A stretch of DNA of 64,000 nucleotides from Guptibacillus hwajinpoensis. GTDB lineage: Bacteria; Bacillota; Bacilli; Bacillales; Guptibacillaceae. The DNA lies in contig NZ_LELK01000004.1 in NCBI RefSeq assembly GCF_001039475.1, positions 834,329 through 898,328 on the forward strand, in the 5' to 3' direction. A program made the position numbers and the translations under genes. Positions 17,215 to 27,136 of this stretch are shown piece by piece; the first letter of the stretch is position 1; each line of letters opens with the position of its first letter. Below the pieces are notes generated by a model that had not been told where the DNA came from, made no database searches, and worked only from the letters and a program-made list of their open reading frames with translations.

Positions 17215-17904
17215 ATGCAAAGTGTCTTAATCGTAGATGATGAGGAACGGATGGTAGATCTAATTTCTCTGTTCTTAATGCCACATGGCTATAAGGTCTA
17301 TAAAGCAAGCACAGGGTTTGAAGCAATAGAGAAAATACAAACAGAGAAAGTGGATCTTGTTCTACTAGATGTTATGATGCCAGAATTGGATGGGTGGGCA
17401 ACCTGTAAAGAGATTCGTAGTATGTCTGATATCCCTATTATTATGCTAACAGCTAGAGATCAATCGAACGAAATTGTAAAAGGACTAAAGCTTGGAGCAG
17501 ATGATTACATAACGAAGCCATTCGATGAAGAAGTCCTCCTTGCAAGGATAGAAGCGATTACGAGGCGTATTCATCAGGTAGACAAAAACATGCAAGTCAT
17601 GAATGGATTAAAGTGGGAAATGGACAAGCACAGGGTTTCTTATAAGGGAAAAACGATTACAATGACACCAATCGAATTTAACCTTCTTGGCCTTTTTATG
17701 AGAAATCCTGATAAAGTATTCAGCAGAGAGCACCTGATACAACTGATATGGGGATTTGAATCCAATACTGAAGGCCGTACGATTGATTCCCATATTCGAA
17801 ATCTTAGAGAGAAATGTCGTCAATCTGGCTTTCAGATTGAGGAGCATTTGATAACGATCTGGGGAATCGGCTATAAGTGGAAGGATAAAAGGTCAGTTAG
17901 ATGA
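17215..17904 (+). CDS. OmpR-family response regulator
   Basis: A 229-residue receiver plus winged-helix regulator. The phospho-acceptor is D52 (LLDVMMPELDGW), the acidic pair is D8-D9 and the switch lysine is in DDYITKPFDEE. The C-terminal domain has EFNLLGLFMRNPDKVFSREHL and RTIDSHIRNLREK. ATG at 17215 is preferred over the in-frame TTG at 17206 because the AGGAG at 17201-17205 sits nine bases before it. It is partner of the kinase at 15828 and cotranscribed. Confidence 0.93.
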   Translation: MQSVLIVDDEERMVDLISLFLMPHGYKVYKASTGFEAIEKIQTEKVDLVLLDVMMPELDGWATCKEIRSMSDIPIIMLTARDQSNEIVKGLKLGADDYITKPFDEEVLLARIEAITRRIHQVDKNMQVMNGLKWEMDKHRVSYKGKTITMTPIEFNLLGLFMRNPDKVFSREHLIQLIWGFESNTEGRTIDSHIRNLREKCRQSGFQIEEHLITIWGIGYKWKDKRSVR

Positions 17905-17979
17905 GAGATAGAAATCTAGTTTCATTGATTTGGATGTTTCCAAACTTTCTTGTTGCGCAGCATAACGTTCACACATTGA

Positions 17980-18007
17980 TCCACCGTTAAAAAACGGTGG
18001 ACTTTTT
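17980..18007 (+). terminator. Terminator of the two-component operon
   Basis: TCCACCGTT-AAAA-AACGGTGGA followed by CTTTTT. Confidence 0.8.
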
Positions 18008-18301
18008 AGTTCTGAATGAGGTGCTGGTGAGTTGTAAATAAATGTTTTTTGATCACGGTTGTATAATTAGATGGTTTGAGCTAGACCTTCAATTCTTATA
18101 CCACATTGCATACTTTTCTTCATTAGAAGTGTACCAACTTTAACTGTAGACTTGGTAGGAAATAGTTAATCCGTTTGGAGGTATATAAAGCTTAAAGGAA
18201 GAAGATATAAAGAATACTAATCCAGTTGAAGTGCGTTAAGGATGTAATTGTATAGCATGTAATCTTTGCCATATCTTTTATATAAATATAGGAGGGCGAT
18301 T
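18008..18301. other. Intergenic, nothing recognised
   Basis: No ORF, hairpin or promoter that could be defended was seen apart from the ribosome site AGGAGGG at 18290-18296. Confidence 0.5.
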
Positions 18302-18877
<576 letters not shown>

Positions 18878-18906
18878 ATAAACGTAAAACCATCATCTAA
18901 TTAAAG

Positions 18907-19129
18907 AAAGGCTCCTTCTAAAAGATTGTTGCTTTTGAAAAAATAAGTGAAAAAACCATACTTAGGATTGGAGCGGAAGGATGCTCGACTCCTGCGGGAC
19001 TAGCGGGACAGGTGAGACCCCACAGGAGCGTAAGCGACGAGGAACCGCCCGCCCCGCGGAAAGCGAGCATCCTGGAGCGGAAATTCACCCACTCTTATAG
19101 CAACAATATATACGAAAAGAGCCTTTTAA
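18907..19129 (+). repeat. GC-rich MITE-like repeat, copy R3 (long form)
   Basis: A complete copy of about 223 bp. Left end AAAGGCTCCTTCTAAAAG and right end ACGAAAAGAGCCTTTT form the terminal inverted repeat. The core has GGATGCTCGACTCCTGCGGG at the left and CCCCGCGGAAAGCGAGCATC at the right. About four bases of the GAGGAGGCTCACCGCC stretch are missing compared with R9. Confidence 0.9.
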
Positions 19130-19172
19130 AAAAAGACGATGCCTCCAGTATAAATGGATGCATCGTCTTTCT
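19125..19172 (-). terminator. Terminator of the first symporter gene
   Basis: Read on the minus strand, AAAGACGATGC pairs with GCATCGTCTTT and is followed by a long T tract that merges into the end of repeat R3. Confidence 0.8.
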
Positions 19173-19184
19173 TTTGTAATGCTT

Positions 19185-20537
19185 TTAGTTCGATACGCCA
19201 GTTGATTGTGATGCGCGTTTCTCTTCTTTAACTTTCTCCATAAATCGTTTTGTTTCGGCTACGACTACTCCGGATAGTCCGAGAAGACCGATTAAGTTTG
19301 GTAGAGCCATTAAGCCGTTAAAGATATCGGCAAGTAGCCAGACAACGTTTAACTTCAGTGTCGTACCTACAAATACAGCAAGGACGAACACATAGCGATA
19401 GTATTTAATTGATGCGTCTCCAAAAAGATAAGAGAAACACTTCTCACCATAATAAGACCAGCCAAGAACAGTAGAGTAAGCAAAAAGGATAAGTCCGATT
19501 GTTACAATAAGTGCGCCTGGAACACCTAGGAATTTCTCGAAAGTGGCTGTCGTTAAGGCAGCACCATTCAAATCTCCCTTGTAAAGGCCACCCATAACAA
19601 GCGCAATTCCCGTGATGGAACAGACAACAATTGTATCAATAAATACTTGTGTCATGGAAACAAGTGCTTGACGCCCAGGATAGTCTGTTTTCGCAGCAGC
19701 GGCTGCAATTGGAGCGGATCCCAGACCAGCTTCATTCGAAAATACGCCTCGTGCTACACCAAAACGGATAACGGCACCGATTGCACCACCTGCTACAGCC
19801 TCGCCTGTAAAGGCATCAGAGAAAATGAGAGATACTGCTGCAGGAACTAAATCAAGGTTCATGAAAATAACGACTAATCCACCGACTACATAGAATAAAG
19901 CCATAATTGGAACGAAGAAAGCTGTTACTTTTCCGATGCTTTTAATACCACCTAGAATAACCATGCCGGTGAAGATCATTAGTACAAGGCCAGTAATCCA
20001 TGGCGCAATACCAAATGTCTCGACTGCATCCGCAACAGAGTTAGACTGCACCATATTACCAATCCCAAATGCAGCAAAAGCTCCAAAAAAGGCAAAGGTC
20101 ATACCAAGCCACTTCATGTTTAGACCCTTATCGAGGTAGTACATCGGGCCACCTGACATTTCACCTTTCGAGTTAACCGAACGATACTTAACAGCTAGTA
20201 TGGCTTCTGCATATTTCGTTGCCATTCCGAAGAGAGCACTAATCCACATCCAAAGAACGGCACCAGGACCACCAACAAAAACAGCTGTTGCGACACCAGC
20301 GATATTCCCTGTTCCGATCGTTGCTGCTAGTGCTGTCATGAGCGCCTGGAAGTGTGATATATCTCCTTCAGACGTCTTATCCTGTCGCTTCGAGAATGCT
20401 TGCTTTAAAGCATATGGAAGCATCGTGATTTGAAGAAAACCAAGACGTATGGTGAGGTAAACACCCGTTCCTACAAGCAAGATGAGCAACGGCCACCCCC
20501 ACACAAATCCACTTATTGTATTTAATGCTGCTTCCAA
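19185..20537 (-). CDS. Alanine/glycine:cation symporter (AGCS), paralogue 1
   Basis: A 450-residue membrane carrier with about ten helices that couples uptake of alanine or glycine to sodium (or proton) entry. Family marks: TALAATIGTGNIAGVATAV, GPGAVLWMWISALFGMATKYAEA, GGPMYYLDKGL and GVFSNEAGLGSAP. The start at 20537 follows AAAGGAGGAG on the minus strand. It is monocistronic. Two paralogues are at 23626 and 51540. Confidence 0.93.
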   Translation of the reverse strand: MEAALNTISGFVWGWPLLILLVGTGVYLTIRLGFLQITMLPYALKQAFSKRQDKTSEGDISHFQALMTALAATIGTGNIAGVATAVFVGGPGAVLWMWISALFGMATKYAEAILAVKYRSVNSKGEMSGGPMYYLDKGLNMKWLGMTFAFFGAFAAFGIGNMVQSNSVADAVETFGIAPWITGLVLMIFTGMVILGGIKSIGKVTAFFVPIMALFYVVGGLVVIFMNLDLVPAAVSLIFSDAFTGEAVAGGAIGAVIRFGVARGVFSNEAGLGSAPIAAAAAKTDYPGRQALVSMTQVFIDTIVVCSITGIALVMGGLYKGDLNGAALTTATFEKFLGVPGALIVTIGLILFAYSTVLGWSYYGEKCFSYLFGDASIKYYRYVFVLAVFVGTTLKLNVVWLLADIFNGLMALPNLIGLLGLSGVVVAETKRFMEKVKEEKRASQSTGVSN

Positions 20538-20736
20538 TACAAACTCCTCCTTTTATGTACATTAATACTAAATATTCTAACAAATTACCGCAAAAACCTT
20601 TATAATGCCAAATAAATTTCAGAAAAAAATGTCGTAATTATATGAAAGCACTTTCTTTTATTGGAGTCATAAGCATTCAGATGGAGGGAATGGGTAGAAT
20701 TAGATAGTGTAGAGAGTGTAAAAGGAGGAACTGAAC

Positions 20737-21504
20737 ATGCGTTACTTTGATTTATCAAATAAAGTGGCAGTTGTAACTGGTGGAGGAAGAGGAATTGGTA
20801 AAACAATCGCGCTTGCTTTATCAGAAGCAGGTGCTACCGTTGCCATCGTTGGTCGGACCAAAAGTGTGCTTGATGAAGCAGCGAGTGAAATAAATAGGGA
20901 AACAAATCGGAACGTATATACAGTTGTAGGGGACGTAACAGATGAAGAGAGCATCAATGACGTCATAAAGACAATTCATCACACAATTGGGGTAATCCAT
21001 ATTCTTGTGAACAACGCTGGCAAGACGATTCGGAAAACGATTGAAGAGCTTGAACCACATGAATGGGATGAAGTAATGTCAACGAATGCTAAATCCGTAT
21101 ATATGATGACACGTGCGGTGCTACCTGATTTGAAAGAAGGTGAAGGGACAAGGGTGATTAACATTGCTTCCATGGCTAGTGAGGTTGGGTTGCCTTTCTC
21201 TACTCCTTATGGACCTAGTAAAGCTGCAGTTGTGCAATTAACAAAGCAGCTGGCGCAGGAGTTGTCACCACTTGGCATTACCGTTAATGCTATTAGTCCT
21301 GGGTTTATTAGAACGCCATTTAATGAAAAAGCACTTGAAAACAACATCTTAGTAAACAAAATTAATGGAAGTAACCCGATGCATCGGATTGGGCAGTTAG
21401 AAGAATTAATTCCAGCTGTGCTTTATCTTGCTTCCCCATATTCAACTTACACAACAGGGCAAAACTTAGTAATAGACGGTGGAACAACCTCACATGCTTT
21501 CTAG
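20737..21504 (+). CDS. SDR-family NAD(P)-dependent oxidoreductase
   Basis: A 255-residue classical short-chain dehydrogenase: cofactor motif TGGGRGIGK near 13-21, NNAG near 90, catalytic Ser in NIASMASEVG, then Y157-x3-K (TPYGPSKAAV), and a C-terminal YTTGQNLVIDGG typical of 3-oxoacyl-ACP-reductase or glucose-dehydrogenase-type members. ATG at 20737 follows AAAGGAGG. It stands alone, so the substrate cannot be inferred. Confidence 0.9.
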   Translation: MRYFDLSNKVAVVTGGGRGIGKTIALALSEAGATVAIVGRTKSVLDEAASEINRETNRNVYTVVGDVTDEESINDVIKTIHHTIGVIHILVNNAGKTIRKTIEELEPHEWDEVMSTNAKSVYMMTRAVLPDLKEGEGTRVINIASMASEVGLPFSTPYGPSKAAVVQLTKQLAQELSPLGITVNAISPGFIRTPFNEKALENNILVNKINGSNPMHRIGQLEELIPAVLYLASPYSTYTTGQNLVIDGGTTSHAF

Positions 21505-21580
21505 AAAATGTAGCACATTCATCTGGTTCATTTGATGTGTATCATTTGTTGGATTGATGGTAGAGTAAAGGGAAAATAGA

Positions 21581-22651
21581 GTGGAAGTGAAAGATATGAT
21601 GCAATCATTGTTGGCTAATTTCTCGATTCTTTTGTTTATGCATCTATGTATTCAAAGCGTATATTATATTGCATTTCGCAAACATTTGCCGGATCGATTT
21701 GTTGCAATACTCCATGTTTTAATTGTAGTTGTAGGCATTATCGTATTATTTATGCTTCCTGTAACGTTGAATGGATATCGCTTTGATTTAAGAACAATTC
21801 CGTTAGTTTTTATTGTTTTATATCATGGATACAAATATGGCCTTTCTGTGCTTTTTATTATATTTATTGCAAGATTTGCGTTCCCAGGAGATTTTATCTT
21901 CGTTGAGCTCCTTTATACAGTCGTAATTCCCACACTTGTGACGTTGGTCTTTCGAGAAAAAGTAATGAATGCTATTTCGTATTTGAGCCTGTTCATTTAC
22001 TTTACAGGCATATGGCTTATTTCAGATGCAGTATTAGGGTTAATGATTTTTGGAGCCAATTCCACCTTCTCTACTTACGCGCTTCACTTTCTCTCGTTTC
22101 AACTGTCAGCGATGATCATGTATTTCTTCATTCAAACTAGTACAAAGAATTTAGAGATGAGTGAAAAACTTCGTTATTATGCAGAGCATGATCCGTTAAC
22201 GGGTCTTCTTAATTTACGAAGTTTCCTTAAGCGAGCTGAAGAACAAGAAAGCAAGATGAATCAAGTCGTAGCGATGATTGATTTAGACTTTTTTAAAGTG
22301 ATTAATGATACGTATGGCCATTTGAATGGTGACCGAGTTCTTGAGGAATTTTCATCATTTTTGTCTCGACAGAGTGATGAGTGGCTCGTGGGAAGATATG
22401 GTGGTGAGGAATTTATCTTGCTAATTGAAGTTGAGAAGCTATCCGATGCATGTAATCGGATGAAAAAACTCCAAAGCGAATTGAACAACCATCTCTTTAC
22501 AACCGAAAAAGGGGAAACAATTGAAGAGGTATCGGTTTCAATTGGGCTAGCTGAGCGAGAGCGAACTCAATCGATAATGTTCACCATTGATCAAGCCGAT
22601 CAACACCTTTACCTGGCAAAGAAAAACGGAAGAAATCAAGTTTGGGCGTAA
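21581..22651 (+). CDS. Membrane GGDEF-domain diguanylate cyclase
   Basis: A protein of up to 356 residues. Residues 10-190 form about six membrane helices of the 5TM-5TMR_LYT type (LRTIPLVFIVLYHGYKYGLS). The GGDEF domain begins with AEHDPLTGLLNLRSF and carries an intact active site, GRYGGEEF near residue 275, so it should make cyclic di-GMP from GTP. No RxxD inhibitory site is seen five residues before GGEEF. The start is uncertain: GTG at 21581 or 21587, or ATG at 21596 or 21599; no strong ribosome site decides. Confidence 0.88.
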   Translation: MEVKDMMQSLLANFSILLFMHLCIQSVYYIAFRKHLPDRFVAILHVLIVVVGIIVLFMLPVTLNGYRFDLRTIPLVFIVLYHGYKYGLSVLFIIFIARFAFPGDFIFVELLYTVVIPTLVTLVFREKVMNAISYLSLFIYFTGIWLISDAVLGLMIFGANSTFSTYALHFLSFQLSAMIMYFFIQTSTKNLEMSEKLRYYAEHDPLTGLLNLRSFLKRAEEQESKMNQVVAMIDLDFFKVINDTYGHLNGDRVLEEFSSFLSRQSDEWLVGRYGGEEFILLIEVEKLSDACNRMKKLQSELNNHLFTTEKGETIEEVSVSIGLAERERTQSIMFTIDQADQHLYLAKKNGRNQVWA

Positions 22652-22763
22652 TCCTCTCTACATTAAGAGCTTGTTATATCCACTAAAAAAACATCAAGGG
22701 GTTTTAAAAAAGTTATTTTGCGGAATATAACAGTTGTGAAGGTTTTTAAAGGAGGAATTATTA

Positions 22764-23402
22764 ATGAAAGTACTAGTGATCGGAGCAAACGGACAAGTAG
22801 GTACACATTTAATTAAATCTCTAGCTGAACGTGGCCATGAACCAGTAGGTATGATTCGAAATACAGATCAAGTCAAAGCGATTGAAGATGCCGGCGGTAA
22901 AACTGTATTAGGCGATCTTGAGAAAGATTTCTCTCAAGCGTTATACGGGTGTGAAGCAGTCATTTTTGCAGCCGGATCTGGTCCACATACAGGTGCTGAT
23001 AAAACGATTATGATTGATCAGGAAGGTGCTATTAAAGCAATCGACGAAGCGAAACAGCAGGGAATTAAGCGTTTTGTTATGTTGAGTACAGTAGGTTCTG
23101 ACGATCCTGAAAAAGGTCCTGACAACATGAAGCCTTATCTATATGCGAAAAAGCGCGCCGATGAGCATTTGAAAGCGACGAATTTAAATTACACAATTCT
23201 TCGTCCAGGTAGCCTTTCTAATGATCCGGGCACAGGCCAAATTAGAGCTGCAGAAAGCCTTGAAGATAAATCAGGTCAAATTCCACGTGAAGATGTTGCG
23301 GCTGTATTAACTGAAATTCTGGAAAATGAAAATACGTACCATCGCACGTTTGAAATTCTAAATGGTGACCTGAGCATTAGTGACGCACTCGGCCAATTAT
23401 AA
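22764..23402 (+). CDS. yhfK: NAD(P)-binding atypical SDR protein (YhfK-like)
   Basis: A 212-residue NmrA/atypical SDR protein. The dinucleotide fold is at the very N-terminus (VLVIGANGQVGTHLIKSL); VIFAAGSGPHTGADKTIMID, FVMLSTVGS, YLYAKKRADEHLK and ILRPGSLSNDPGTG match B. subtilis YhfK throughout. Such proteins may be NAD(P) sensors or quinone/flavin reductases. ATG at 22764 follows AAAGGAGGAATT. Monocistronic with a terminator. Confidence 0.9.
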   Translation: MKVLVIGANGQVGTHLIKSLAERGHEPVGMIRNTDQVKAIEDAGGKTVLGDLEKDFSQALYGCEAVIFAAGSGPHTGADKTIMIDQEGAIKAIDEAKQQGIKRFVMLSTVGSDDPEKGPDNMKPYLYAKKRADEHLKATNLNYTILRPGSLSNDPGTGQIRAAESLEDKSGQIPREDVAAVLTEILENENTYHRTFEILNGDLSISDALGQL

Positions 23403-23420
23403 GAAATAATGCAAGTGCAG

Positions 23421-23463
23421 GAGAGACTTGATGGGATATGGGATTCCCATTAAGTCTCTTTTC
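23421..23463 (+). terminator. Terminator of the yhfK-like gene
   Basis: GAGAGACTTGATGGG / CCCATTAAGTCTCTT with one mismatched pair, then TTTCGC. Confidence 0.75.
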
Positions 23464-23625
23464 GCTTGGAGAAAGTTACTAATTGTCATATCTACATAAC
23501 TATAGTAAAAAATAAATAGTGACTATATCATCATTTATTCAATAGAAATTGCGAATAAATCTAAGTAATGATAATGTGGTAAAGGTTGATCGTTGAAAGC
23601 GTTAACAAAAAGGGGTAGAGAGAGA

Positions 23626-25035
23626 ATGAACATCTTAGAATCGCTAGAGAAAATTAATGCTATTCTGTGGGGAGCGCCGAGCCTTATTCTGTTATTTGGA
23701 ACAGGCGTATTTCTGACAATGGTCCTTAAAGGACTTCAATTTCGCAAACTTGGATATGCGTTCAAACTAGCTTTTTCAAAGGAGAAGGAAGAAGATAGTG
23801 GTGCTGAAGGTGACGTAAGTAATTATAAAGCGTTAATGACATCACTTGCTGCTACAATCGGAAATGGTAATATTGCTGGTGTAGCTACGGCCATTACCAT
23901 TGGCGGACCTGGTGCAATCTTCTGGATGTGGATTGTAGGGTTGCTGGGAATGGCTACGAAATATGGGGAAGCCCTACTTGCGATGAAGTATCGTGTGAAA
24001 AATGACAGAGGCGAATATGCGGGGGGTCCCATGTATTATGTCGAAAGAGGACTTGGCCCAAAATGGAAATGGCTTGCAATCTCCTTTGCATTATTTGGTG
24101 CGATTGCTTCATTAGGAATTGGGAACAGTGTACAATCCAATACTATCGCAAGTGTTGTCGATGAAAGCTTCAATATCGACGGTTGGGTGACTGGAGTGAT
24201 ACTTGCAGTTCTTACTGCACTCATCATATTTGGCGGAGTGAAACGAATCAGTTCAGTAGCTGGTTTCTTTGTGCCAATTATGGCTGTTTTATATATCGTA
24301 GGTTCACTCATTATTATTGGCCTAAATGTCGATTCAATTATTCCAGCAATGAAATTAATCTTCACCTATGCTTTTTCACCTATTTCAGCAGTAGGAGGAT
24401 TTTCTGGTGTTATTGTAATGGAAGCAGTAAGATCTGGCGTATCGAAAGGAATTTTCTCCAACGAAGCTGGTCTTGGTACGGCAGCCCTTATTGCAGGTAA
24501 TGCAAAAGCAGAACATCCAGTGAGACAAGCTCTTGTTGCGATGACAGGTACGTTTATCGTAACGATCGTTGTTTGTACAATGACAGCACTCGTTCTCATC
24601 ATGACTGGATTCTGGGATCCAACAGGTGGTGACCTTTCTGGTGTAGTACATGATCCAACTCTTGAAGCGGGTGCACTAACAACTGCGGCATTCGGATCAA
24701 GCCTTGGTCTAATCGGAGAGTATATCGTAACATTCTCTGTCATCTTCTTCGGTTTCTCAACCATTATTGGATGGTATGTATATGGATATAAATGTTTCGA
24801 ATACTTGGTCGGCACGAAAGTAACGGTTTACTACGGAGCGGTATATATTCTTGCTTGCTTTGTTGGAACCGTCGCGAATCTTACCACAGTTTGGGCATTC
24901 GCCGACATGGCAAACGCTCTAATGATGATTCCTAACTTAATTGCTTTGCTACTACTATATAAAGTCATTAAGAGTGAAACAGACGATTACTTTAATCGTT
25001 ATCTAGTAGAGTATGAAATGAAACAGGCTAGCTGA
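23626..25035 (+). CDS. Alanine/glycine:cation symporter (AGCS), paralogue 2
   Basis: A 469-residue carrier of the same family as the gene at 19185, with SLAATIGNGNIAGVATAI, GPGAIFWMWIVGLLGMATKYGEA and SKGIFSNEAGLGTAAL. ATG at 23626 is chosen over the in-frame TTG at 23593 because AGGGG precedes it and the first helix then starts as in the family (ILWGAPSLILLFGTGVFL). Compared with paralogue 1 it has an extra loop near residue 325 (FWDPTGGDLSGVVHDPTL). Sodium coupling is expected from the family. Confidence 0.92.
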   Translation: MNILESLEKINAILWGAPSLILLFGTGVFLTMVLKGLQFRKLGYAFKLAFSKEKEEDSGAEGDVSNYKALMTSLAATIGNGNIAGVATAITIGGPGAIFWMWIVGLLGMATKYGEALLAMKYRVKNDRGEYAGGPMYYVERGLGPKWKWLAISFALFGAIASLGIGNSVQSNTIASVVDESFNIDGWVTGVILAVLTALIIFGGVKRISSVAGFFVPIMAVLYIVGSLIIIGLNVDSIIPAMKLIFTYAFSPISAVGGFSGVIVMEAVRSGVSKGIFSNEAGLGTAALIAGNAKAEHPVRQALVAMTGTFIVTIVVCTMTALVLIMTGFWDPTGGDLSGVVHDPTLEAGALTTAAFGSSLGLIGEYIVTFSVIFFGFSTIIGWYVYGYKCFEYLVGTKVTVYYGAVYILACFVGTVANLTTVWAFADMANALMMIPNLIALLLLYKVIKSETDDYFNRYLVEYEMKQAS

Positions 25036-25380
25036 ATTGAAGTGATTGCGAAAACACACCAATAGAATAATATAGAAGTTCAAAGTAGTTCAGTTTAGGA
25101 GTACAAAAGTTTTATTTGTACTTTTAAATGGACTACTTTTTTTAACATATAATCGCATCACGAATGATTTATGGAAATGTACAGAAAAATTGTAAGTTAA
25201 TCAGTGTGGTGAAATGGTAAAATTAAGGTGTTGTGTGGAAGTTATAGTGTTCAATTAAAGGGCAGGATTGTGGAAGACTCGAATTCGAGATAATAACAAA
25301 ATTTGTGTAAAAACACTGGAATTAAAAGGTATTAACTATAAATGTATAGAATGTGATATATTTCATTAATTTCAAAGGGG
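25036..25380. other. Intergenic gap
   Basis: It holds the terminator at 25082-25144. The rest is AT-rich with no ORF or promoter that could be supported, apart from AAAGGGG directly before the next gene. Confidence 0.5.
25082..25144 (+). terminator. Long terminator of symporter 2
   Basis: An outer stem AAAGTAGTT(C)AGTTT / AAATGGACTACTTT encloses an inner hairpin AGTACAAAAG / CTTTTGTACT-type, ending in a run of T. Confidence 0.7.
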
Positions 25381-25947
25381 TTGTCTACAATTAAAACAAA
25401 AGAATCAATTAAAGTTGTTATTGGAGCAGGAGAACACTCGAATAATCCTGATTGGATTCAAACTCAAGAAGCAGAATTAAATTTATTTAATGAAAACCAT
25501 TGGAAAAGCAGATTTAAAGTGAATTCGATAGAGGCTATTTTAGCGGAACACGTATGGGAGCATTTAACATACGAAGAAGGGAAGGCAGCCGCATTAAATT
25601 GCTTTAACTATCTAAAACCAAGTGGTTACATTCGTTGTGCCGTTCCAGATGGTTATTTTCCTGATAAAGATTACCAACAGGTAGTACAAGTAGGAGGACC
25701 TGGTCCAAGTGATCATCCAGCAGCGAGTCATAAAATTGTACATAATTATAAAACGTTAAAATCAATGTTTGAAGAGGCTGGATATAAAGTTAACTTACTA
25801 GAATATTGTAATGAAAACGGAGAGTTTATTTATAATGATTGGGATGAGAAAGAAGGGTTCATCTATCGCTCAAAGAGGTTTGATCATCGCAATGCAGAAG
25901 GAGAATTAGGTTTTGTTTCTGTCATAGTTGATGCTATCAAACCTTAA
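25381..25947 (+). CDS. Predicted SAM-dependent methyltransferase
   Basis: A protein of about 185-188 residues with a class I methyltransferase-like layout: VVIGAGEHSNNPDWIQTQ near the N-terminus, AILAEHVWEHLTYEEGKAA, LKPSGYIRCAVPDG and a C-terminal VSVIVDAIKP. Motif I is reduced (GAG rather than GxGxG). TTG at 25381 directly abuts AAAGGGG, which is too close for normal initiation; ATT at 25390 would have a proper 9-base gap, so the start is not settled. It is the first of a run of small single genes. Confidence 0.75.
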   Translation: MSTIKTKESIKVVIGAGEHSNNPDWIQTQEAELNLFNENHWKSRFKVNSIEAILAEHVWEHLTYEEGKAAALNCFNYLKPSGYIRCAVPDGYFPDKDYQQVVQVGGPGPSDHPAASHKIVHNYKTLKSMFEEAGYKVNLLEYCNENGEFIYNDWDEKEGFIYRSKRFDHRNAEGELGFVSVIVDAIKP

Positions 25948-26016
25948 TATTCTAATTTTCATATTCAATGCAATTCGGAGTATCGTAGTAAACTAGATGC
26001 TATTTGGAGGTACTAA

Positions 26017-26367
26017 ATGGAAATTTACCAATTTAAAAAAGAAACAGGTAAGAAAATTACGAAATTCGATTCTGATTTTATTATGTCTCGTATTACCCAA
26101 ACACAACAAGCAGCTCATATAGGTTGCATGCACTTAGATGAGAATGGGATAATCGGTTATCATCAAGCAGTAGTACCTCAGCTTCTTTTAATTGTAAACG
26201 GAGAAGGCTTGGTTAGAGGTGAATCAGATGAATTCATAAAAGTTCATTGTGGCGAAGCAGTATTTTGGGAAAAAGACGAGTGGCACGAAACCAAAACTGA
26301 TACTGGACTAACCGCAATTGTAATAGAAAGTGAAGAGTTAACCACTTCATCATTAATGCCTTTATAG
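26017..26367 (+). CDS. Cupin-domain protein
   Basis: A 116-residue single beta-barrel of the cupin type: GYHQAVVPQLLLIVNGEGLVRG and HCGEAVFWEKDEWHETKTD carry the histidines and glutamates usual for metal binding, although cupin motif 1 is only partly kept. Similar small cupins occur beside acetyltransferase genes in bacilli; substrate unknown. ATG at 26017 follows TTTGGAGG. Confidence 0.75.
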   Translation: MEIYQFKKETGKKITKFDSDFIMSRITQTQQAAHIGCMHLDENGIIGYHQAVVPQLLLIVNGEGLVRGESDEFIKVHCGEAVFWEKDEWHETKTDTGLTAIVIESEELTTSSLMPL

Positions 26368-26380
26368 ATATATTAGATGT

Positions 26381-26443
26381 TAAGCAAACTCGGAGCAATT
26401 CTGGAATATCATAGCAACATAAGTGTTGAAGAACGATCTTCAA
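26381..26443 (+). repeat. CGGAGC-type downstream sequence, extended form
   Basis: From AAGCAAACTCGGAGCAATTC to GAACGATCTTCAA. It aligns over about 60 bases with 27592-27655, although the genes in front (cupin and NUDIX) are unrelated. Confidence 0.6.
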
Positions 26444-26464
26444 GAATACAGGAGTGAGTTAAGA

Positions 26465-27007
26465 GTGCTGATGAAATTAATTCCAAGTGTGTGGGAAACA
26501 GCAAGGCTTACAATTCAAGATCTTAGTGAAAATGAAATTCATATTGTTCAAAAGTTATATGAACAAGGGAGATACATACACCAATGGGACGGCGGTAGCC
26601 TAGATTATGAATATGCTTATCGCTGTTTTACTGATGGCGACTTACCTCCCAATGGAACCAAAGACAAGTTTAAAATCCAGGTGATTAGAGTGAAGGAAAC
26701 GGATACTATTGTTGGAATACTTACCACCTATCAAGGATATCCGAAGAATGAAACCTATTATATTAACTATCTATACATCGACAAGGAATATCACAAACAA
26801 GGACTAGGGAAAGAAGTAATTAGTGAATTGTTAAGTTTTTTAAGAGAGTATAAATTTGGAGAGGTCCGAGCAAGTGTAGCAATAAAAAATTGGCCAGCTA
26901 TTAGATTTTGGACTGGACTTGGATTAGATACGATTAATGGATTTTATGGAGATAATGAATATAGAGCTGATCATTACGCTGACATAGAATTAATTAAGAA
27001 GTTTTAA
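26465..27007 (+). CDS. GNAT-family N-acetyltransferase
   Basis: A 180-residue acetyltransferase. The acetyl-CoA loop is in the segment YIDKEYHKQGLGKEVISELL, followed by VRASVAIKNWPAIRFWTGLG. The start chosen is GTG at 26465, ten bases after AGGAG; ATG at 26471 is a second option, and the longer in-frame start at 26423 lacks a ribosome site and would run into the downstream repeat of the cupin gene. Substrate unknown. Confidence 0.87.
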   Translation: MLMKLIPSVWETARLTIQDLSENEIHIVQKLYEQGRYIHQWDGGSLDYEYAYRCFTDGDLPPNGTKDKFKIQVIRVKETDTIVGILTTYQGYPKNETYYINYLYIDKEYHKQGLGKEVISELLSFLREYKFGEVRASVAIKNWPAIRFWTGLGLDTINGFYGDNEYRADHYADIELIKKF

Positions 27008-27016
27008 TTCCACATC

Positions 27017-27062
27017 TTCAATTAAATCGGAGCTTATCTGTAATAAGATGGGCTCCTTTTAT
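27017..27062 (+). terminator. Terminator of the GNAT gene, in a CGGAGC-type sequence
   Basis: GGAGCTTATCT-GTAATA-AGATGGGCTCC followed by TTTTAT. Here the recurring CGGAGC sequence is the left arm of a working terminator, which suggests how the family may have begun. Confidence 0.7.
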
Positions 27063-27136
27063 CTGAAATAAAAGATTGAGTTATATGGGGTTTTTAGTAA
27101 TAATTGGTATTAAGTGATGTTTAGGGGGATCGTTTT

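Noticed and set aside
24366..24815. 149-residue minus-strand ORF opposite symporter 2 (and 24036-24365)
   Set aside because: Shadow frame of a membrane protein gene; no start signals and no recognisable fold.
25381..25392. A second firm ATT start (methyltransferase gene)
   Set aside because: TTG at 25381 is a usable codon even though it touches the ribosome site, so an ATT start at 25390 is only possible, unlike the intracellular subtilisin case.
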